DNA of 64,000 nucleotides, taken from positions 27,228,129 to 27,292,128 of the forward strand of contig NW_024037059.1 in assembly GCF_015706575.1 (NCBI RefSeq), read 5' to 3'. This document shows positions 61,148 through 64,000 of this stretch, one piece after another. The position numbers and the translations under genes were made by a program. Source of the DNA: Patiria miniata. Taxonomy: Eukaryota > Echinodermata > Asteroidea > Valvatida > Asterinidae. The notes under the pieces are model-generated. The model searched no databases and was not told the DNA's origin. It saw nothing but the letters and a program-made list of their open reading frames with translations. Numbering within the stretch: the first letter of the stretch is position 1; each line of letters starts with the position of its first letter.

Positions 61148-62700
61148 CAGAGTTGGGGACTGCTTTTTGTAAAATGCACTTTTCCCTTCAATCCACCCCC
61201 TAACCCCCCCCCCCCCCCCAATAAGAGGAAAAATGTTTACCGATGTACAAAAAAAACCTAGTTCAGTTGTTAGAGCACCAGTACAATGTTACAAGGTCTT
61301 TGGTCCACATCCAACTTCAGTCAATTTCTTTGTTCAACCTGGTACTGAAAATAGTGCAGTTTATTAGATAATTTTTTTTTGCAAGCCATCTTGTTTTCAT
61401 TATCTTCAACCTGTTGCATATTTAAGCATCTGAGTGTCTAAACACTATCCTAAAAATTGAATGAAATTACATTTTGGTCTTTATCTTAAAGTATTAATAC
61501 GAAAAAGATTGGTTTACGGTCCTGAAATAGTCCAGTCTATTCCATTATGTCGTTTAAATTAATAAGTATCTCCATTATCTCAATGACTATATGCATCTTT
61601 CATTTCTTTTAAAGACAGCTGCAGTGTGGCAGTGTCACGGAACCATGATTTTTGTAAAAAAAAGGGGGGGGGGGGGAGGAGAGAACTTTACATAACAAAA
61701 GATTAGGTTTACAGTCCTAATGGACAAACAATCAGAACGGATGGCCAAAAAACACACTCATGCTAAGCAAATAGGGAATGGATAGTTTCTCAAGGAGGAC
61801 ATACTAACTGGAAAAAGGCTTCACATATTTTGGTGGGGTGGGGAACCACAAAACACCATTTGACACTATGTTCATGTTAGATGCTTGCACATGTACACAC
61901 ACGTTTGTTTATGGTGTAAATTGAGGATTTTCTTTTGTTCCTCTTCCCTTTTCCTTTGTTTGTACTCTAACTTTTTCGCAACAGCTCTCATTGGTTTTGT
62001 ACACGTTTTCTAATCAAGGTCCTCCTCGATTTGGTTCCTGTCCTCGATTCACCGATGATGTTGCATGTGTGTGTCCTCGATTAACACCATAAACAAACGC
62101 AAATGGTTCATTTTGTGCCGTAGCTATTTTTCCAATGGTACCTTGAGTGCAACTTCTACCCCTAACCCTTTGTCCTTTTTGAGGGTGGGGTGGGGGGGGG
62201 AAGGTTAAACTCCAAAAGCCATACCTTGTCAATACAAAACTACTTCTTTATTCTAGCTTTATTAAATCTTCATCGCCTGTCGTTGGATCTGTAGCTATCA
62301 CAACAAATACCAGGTATAATGGGTTCTTATTCTCATCCTACTTACATCATACATGTTATACTAATATACAGCTTCAAACAGCCATCCTTAACAAGGTAGA
62401 GAACTGAGGCAAAAACTGGTAGAAAAATAATTCCATGGGAAAGTTGTCAGCTGCACAGCACAACACTCCACTTCTGTATCCCACTTTGTCTTTTAAGGCT
62501 CTATGATATGGATGGCTGCCTTCCAGCAGAGAACGCGGCGGTTATAATTACTTAAATACCCGTAAATTGCCGAGATGTGCTCATTGGGGTGTTAAGAGTG
62601 TGAAATAAAGAGGAACAATTGGGTCGAGTGTCCAATTCGTGTCTGTTTTGGAAGATGAGATGGTCACAATGGGATGAGGGATGAATGGTGGAATTGAACG
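61148..62700. other. Intergenic, no gene recognised
   Basis: AT-rich DNA with C/G runs near 61205, 61666 and 62190. No domain-bearing frame. Confidence 0.5.
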
Positions 62701-62729
62701 TACTGGGCCAGCTGGCTTAATATGGAGTC

Positions 62730-63535
62730 ATTTTTTGGATTAATGGATTTGATGAGATCAAATATGTCCACTGGATTAACAGGGTGGATGTCTGAGCAGA
62801 TCAAAGTGGATCAAATCGGATCAGCATGGACTGGATCAGACTGATATGTTTTACATAAGATCAGGGTGGATCTGATCAGATTGCATTGGATTGGGTTCGG
62901 AAAGTATAAGATCAAAATGGATTTGATTTGATTTGATCAGATTAGATAATGAATTTGACCAGATTAGGAAATAAGATCTGATCAGAATGGATGAGATTTA
63001 TTTAGACTCGATCAGATTAGATCAGAGGCGTAGCCAGGGTTCTCATCCTGGGGGGGGGGGGGGGGGCGTGGGGGAGGGGGGCTGGATGTTTCATTGGAGG
63101 GACGCCCAATTTCATCCATGCTGAAAGGTATACATGTAGATATATTTTTTTTCACTGGACATTTGGTCTCCGTAAAATCAAAAAGTGGGGTGGGGGAGGG
63201 GGGGCTGGACACCATTTTCCCATGGGGTCGCTATTCAAAACCGAAATCATGGTTAATGTCAGACAATAGGTGGTGCTCTTCGCTTTCCACAGGGCGTTAA
63301 AATAAATAGCCAAAAGTGAAACACAGGATTTCGGGGAGGGAGGTGGGGGGGGGGGGGAGCATAAAACGTTTCAAAAACGAAATTTATGTTACACCCGCTA
63401 ATCATGGGAAGCTGTTCTCAAATTGCCAAATTTTCAATGGGAAAGGGGGGGGGGGGGGAGGGAGGTGACGGGGTGGGGGGGGGGGGGAATATCAGATTTG
63501 ATTTGATCTGACAACATCAGATCAGAATGGATTGA
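62730..63535. repeat. Degenerate GATCAGA/GGAT minisatellite split by a G-rich insertion
   Basis: From about 62730 to 63026 the DNA is a loose array of GATCAGA, TGGAT and TTTGAT units (for example TGGATTTGATTTGATTTGATC). The array stops at GATCAGA (63020-63026) and resumes as ATCAGATTTGATTTGATCTG from about 63490 to 63535. The intervening about 460 bp begins GGCGTAGCCAGG and contains five runs of 12 or more G. Confidence 0.75.
63027..63487. mobile_element. Probable insertion with GGCGTAGCCAGG end and G-runs
   Basis: It interrupts the GATCAG-type array and starts with GGCGTAGCCAGGGTTCTC, then long G runs (63050-63067, 63339-63357, 63445-63459, 63475-63487). The resumption of the array after it supports an insertion. 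The right end and any target duplication are masked by the G runs. Family not identified. Confidence 0.45.
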
Positions 63536-63719
63536 AGATTGAAGTCCACGTTTACGTTTCATGTAAACGTCTTGGTACTGACTGGTCTAGTCACGGACCC
63601 TGTGTTTGAATTCATCCAATTGTTACCTGTGTGATTGAATGAACAGAGGTACGGTAAATAGTTTTACTATAGGCTCCGTGTGCCGACGAAAGAGGCCGCC
63701 CTTTTACCTAGCAACGACG

Positions 63720-63794
63720 TCCCATTGGGTTCGCTCGTACCCCCCGCCCTGCAAACAGGCAGGGCAGGGGGTACAAGCGAACCCATGGGCGGGA
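63720..63794. repeat. Strong hairpin, arms about 33-36 bp
   Basis: Left arm 63720-63752 and right arm 63759-63794 are reverse complements with two mismatches in the inner 26 bp (GGGTTCGCTCGTACC, CCCGCCCTGC against GCAGGGCAGGGGGTAC, AAGCGAACCC). The loop is AAACAG. It lies about 100 bp upstream of the duplicated AAGATGGCG motif at the right edge. Confidence 0.85.
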
Positions 63795-63896
63795 CATTTG
63801 GTTGACGCGCACCGTTCCTTGTGTGTGACACACGTACACCTGGGGATTTGTATTATGTACACGCAGTGGCCGCGCTTCGCGGCAAATGAATTGCAG

Positions 63897-63943
63897 TCAG
63901 GCAAGATGGCGTCGGTCGGTCAGGCAAGATGGCGTCGGTCAGT
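63897..63943 (+). promoter_or_regulatory. Tandem 23-bp duplication with AAGATGGCG; possible promoter of a gene beyond the window
   Basis: The unit GTCAGGCAAGATGGCGTCGG plus TCG occurs twice in tandem (63897-63919 and 63920-63942). CAAGATGGCG matches the YY1-type motif found just downstream of many animal transcription starts, and also gives an ATG in good context. From the second ATG (63929) the frame reads MASVSHPQLYFLC, then a CCG|GTGAGG donor-like site follows, so it could be a first exon. The window ends too soon to tell. Confidence 0.35.
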
Positions 63944-64000
63944 CACCCCCAACTGTACTTTCTTTGCCGGTGAGGGGGTACTTGTGAACGGAGCAGATAG

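Noticed and set aside
1..64000. CRISPR arrays, prokaryotic operons, phage or defence systems
   Set aside because: No regularly spaced direct repeats, no ribosome binding sites or dense gene packing. The window is clearly eukaryotic.

Overview
This is an animal nuclear genome window: spliced genes, large introns, AT-rich intergenic DNA and many degenerate interspersed repeats. The two intact genes, the repeat types (a 5S-derived and a tRNA-derived SINE-like relic, a Ty3/gypsy pol relic, short inverted-repeat elements) and the many G/C homopolymers fit an invertebrate deuterostome. An echinoderm is my best guess. That is inference; nothing here fixes the species.

Layout. (1) 1-~3.6 kb: the 3' part of a decayed Ty3/gypsy-type retrotransposon (reverse transcriptase, RNase H, integrase), broken by stops, frameshifts and deletions. 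(2) ~3.6-23.1 kb: intergenic DNA upstream of the Notch-ligand gene, with inverted-repeat elements and GC-rich islets rich in CACGTG/CACGCG sites. (3) ~23.15-35.5 kb: a complete Delta gene on the plus strand, for which I reconstruct 11 coding exons, 823 residues and consistent intron phases. It has a signal peptide, MNNL, DSL, nine EGF repeats, one membrane segment and a C-terminal ATEV motif. The last residue and stop codon lie in a separate terminal exon, so a single-ORF reading would truncate the protein at a false stop. (4) ~35.5-50.0 kb: intergenic, with a 393-bp inverted-repeat element with clear target-site duplications, a tRNA-derived SINE and dispersed repeats. (5) ~50.0-55.65 kb: a three-exon ChaC-family glutathione-specific gamma-glutamylcyclotransferase gene (235 residues). 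Its upstream region carries a perfect ATF4-type amino-acid response element and CRE-like sites. (6) ~55.7-64 kb: intergenic DNA with a 5S-like SINE, a second copy of a repeat seen at 19.6 kb, a GATCAG-type minisatellite split by a G-rich insertion, a strong hairpin, and at the right edge a tandemly duplicated AAGATGGCG segment that may be the promoter or first exon of the next gene.

Delta and ChaC are not an operon and each has its own regulatory region. ChaC1 (Botch) is known in vertebrates to restrain Notch maturation, so having a Notch ligand and a ChaC gene as neighbours is curious, but a functional link is speculation. I found no CRISPR array, prokaryotic defence system or other clearly new system. 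The most useful observations are the split ATEV terminus of Delta, the response-element cluster at the ChaC gene, and several unannotated repeat families.
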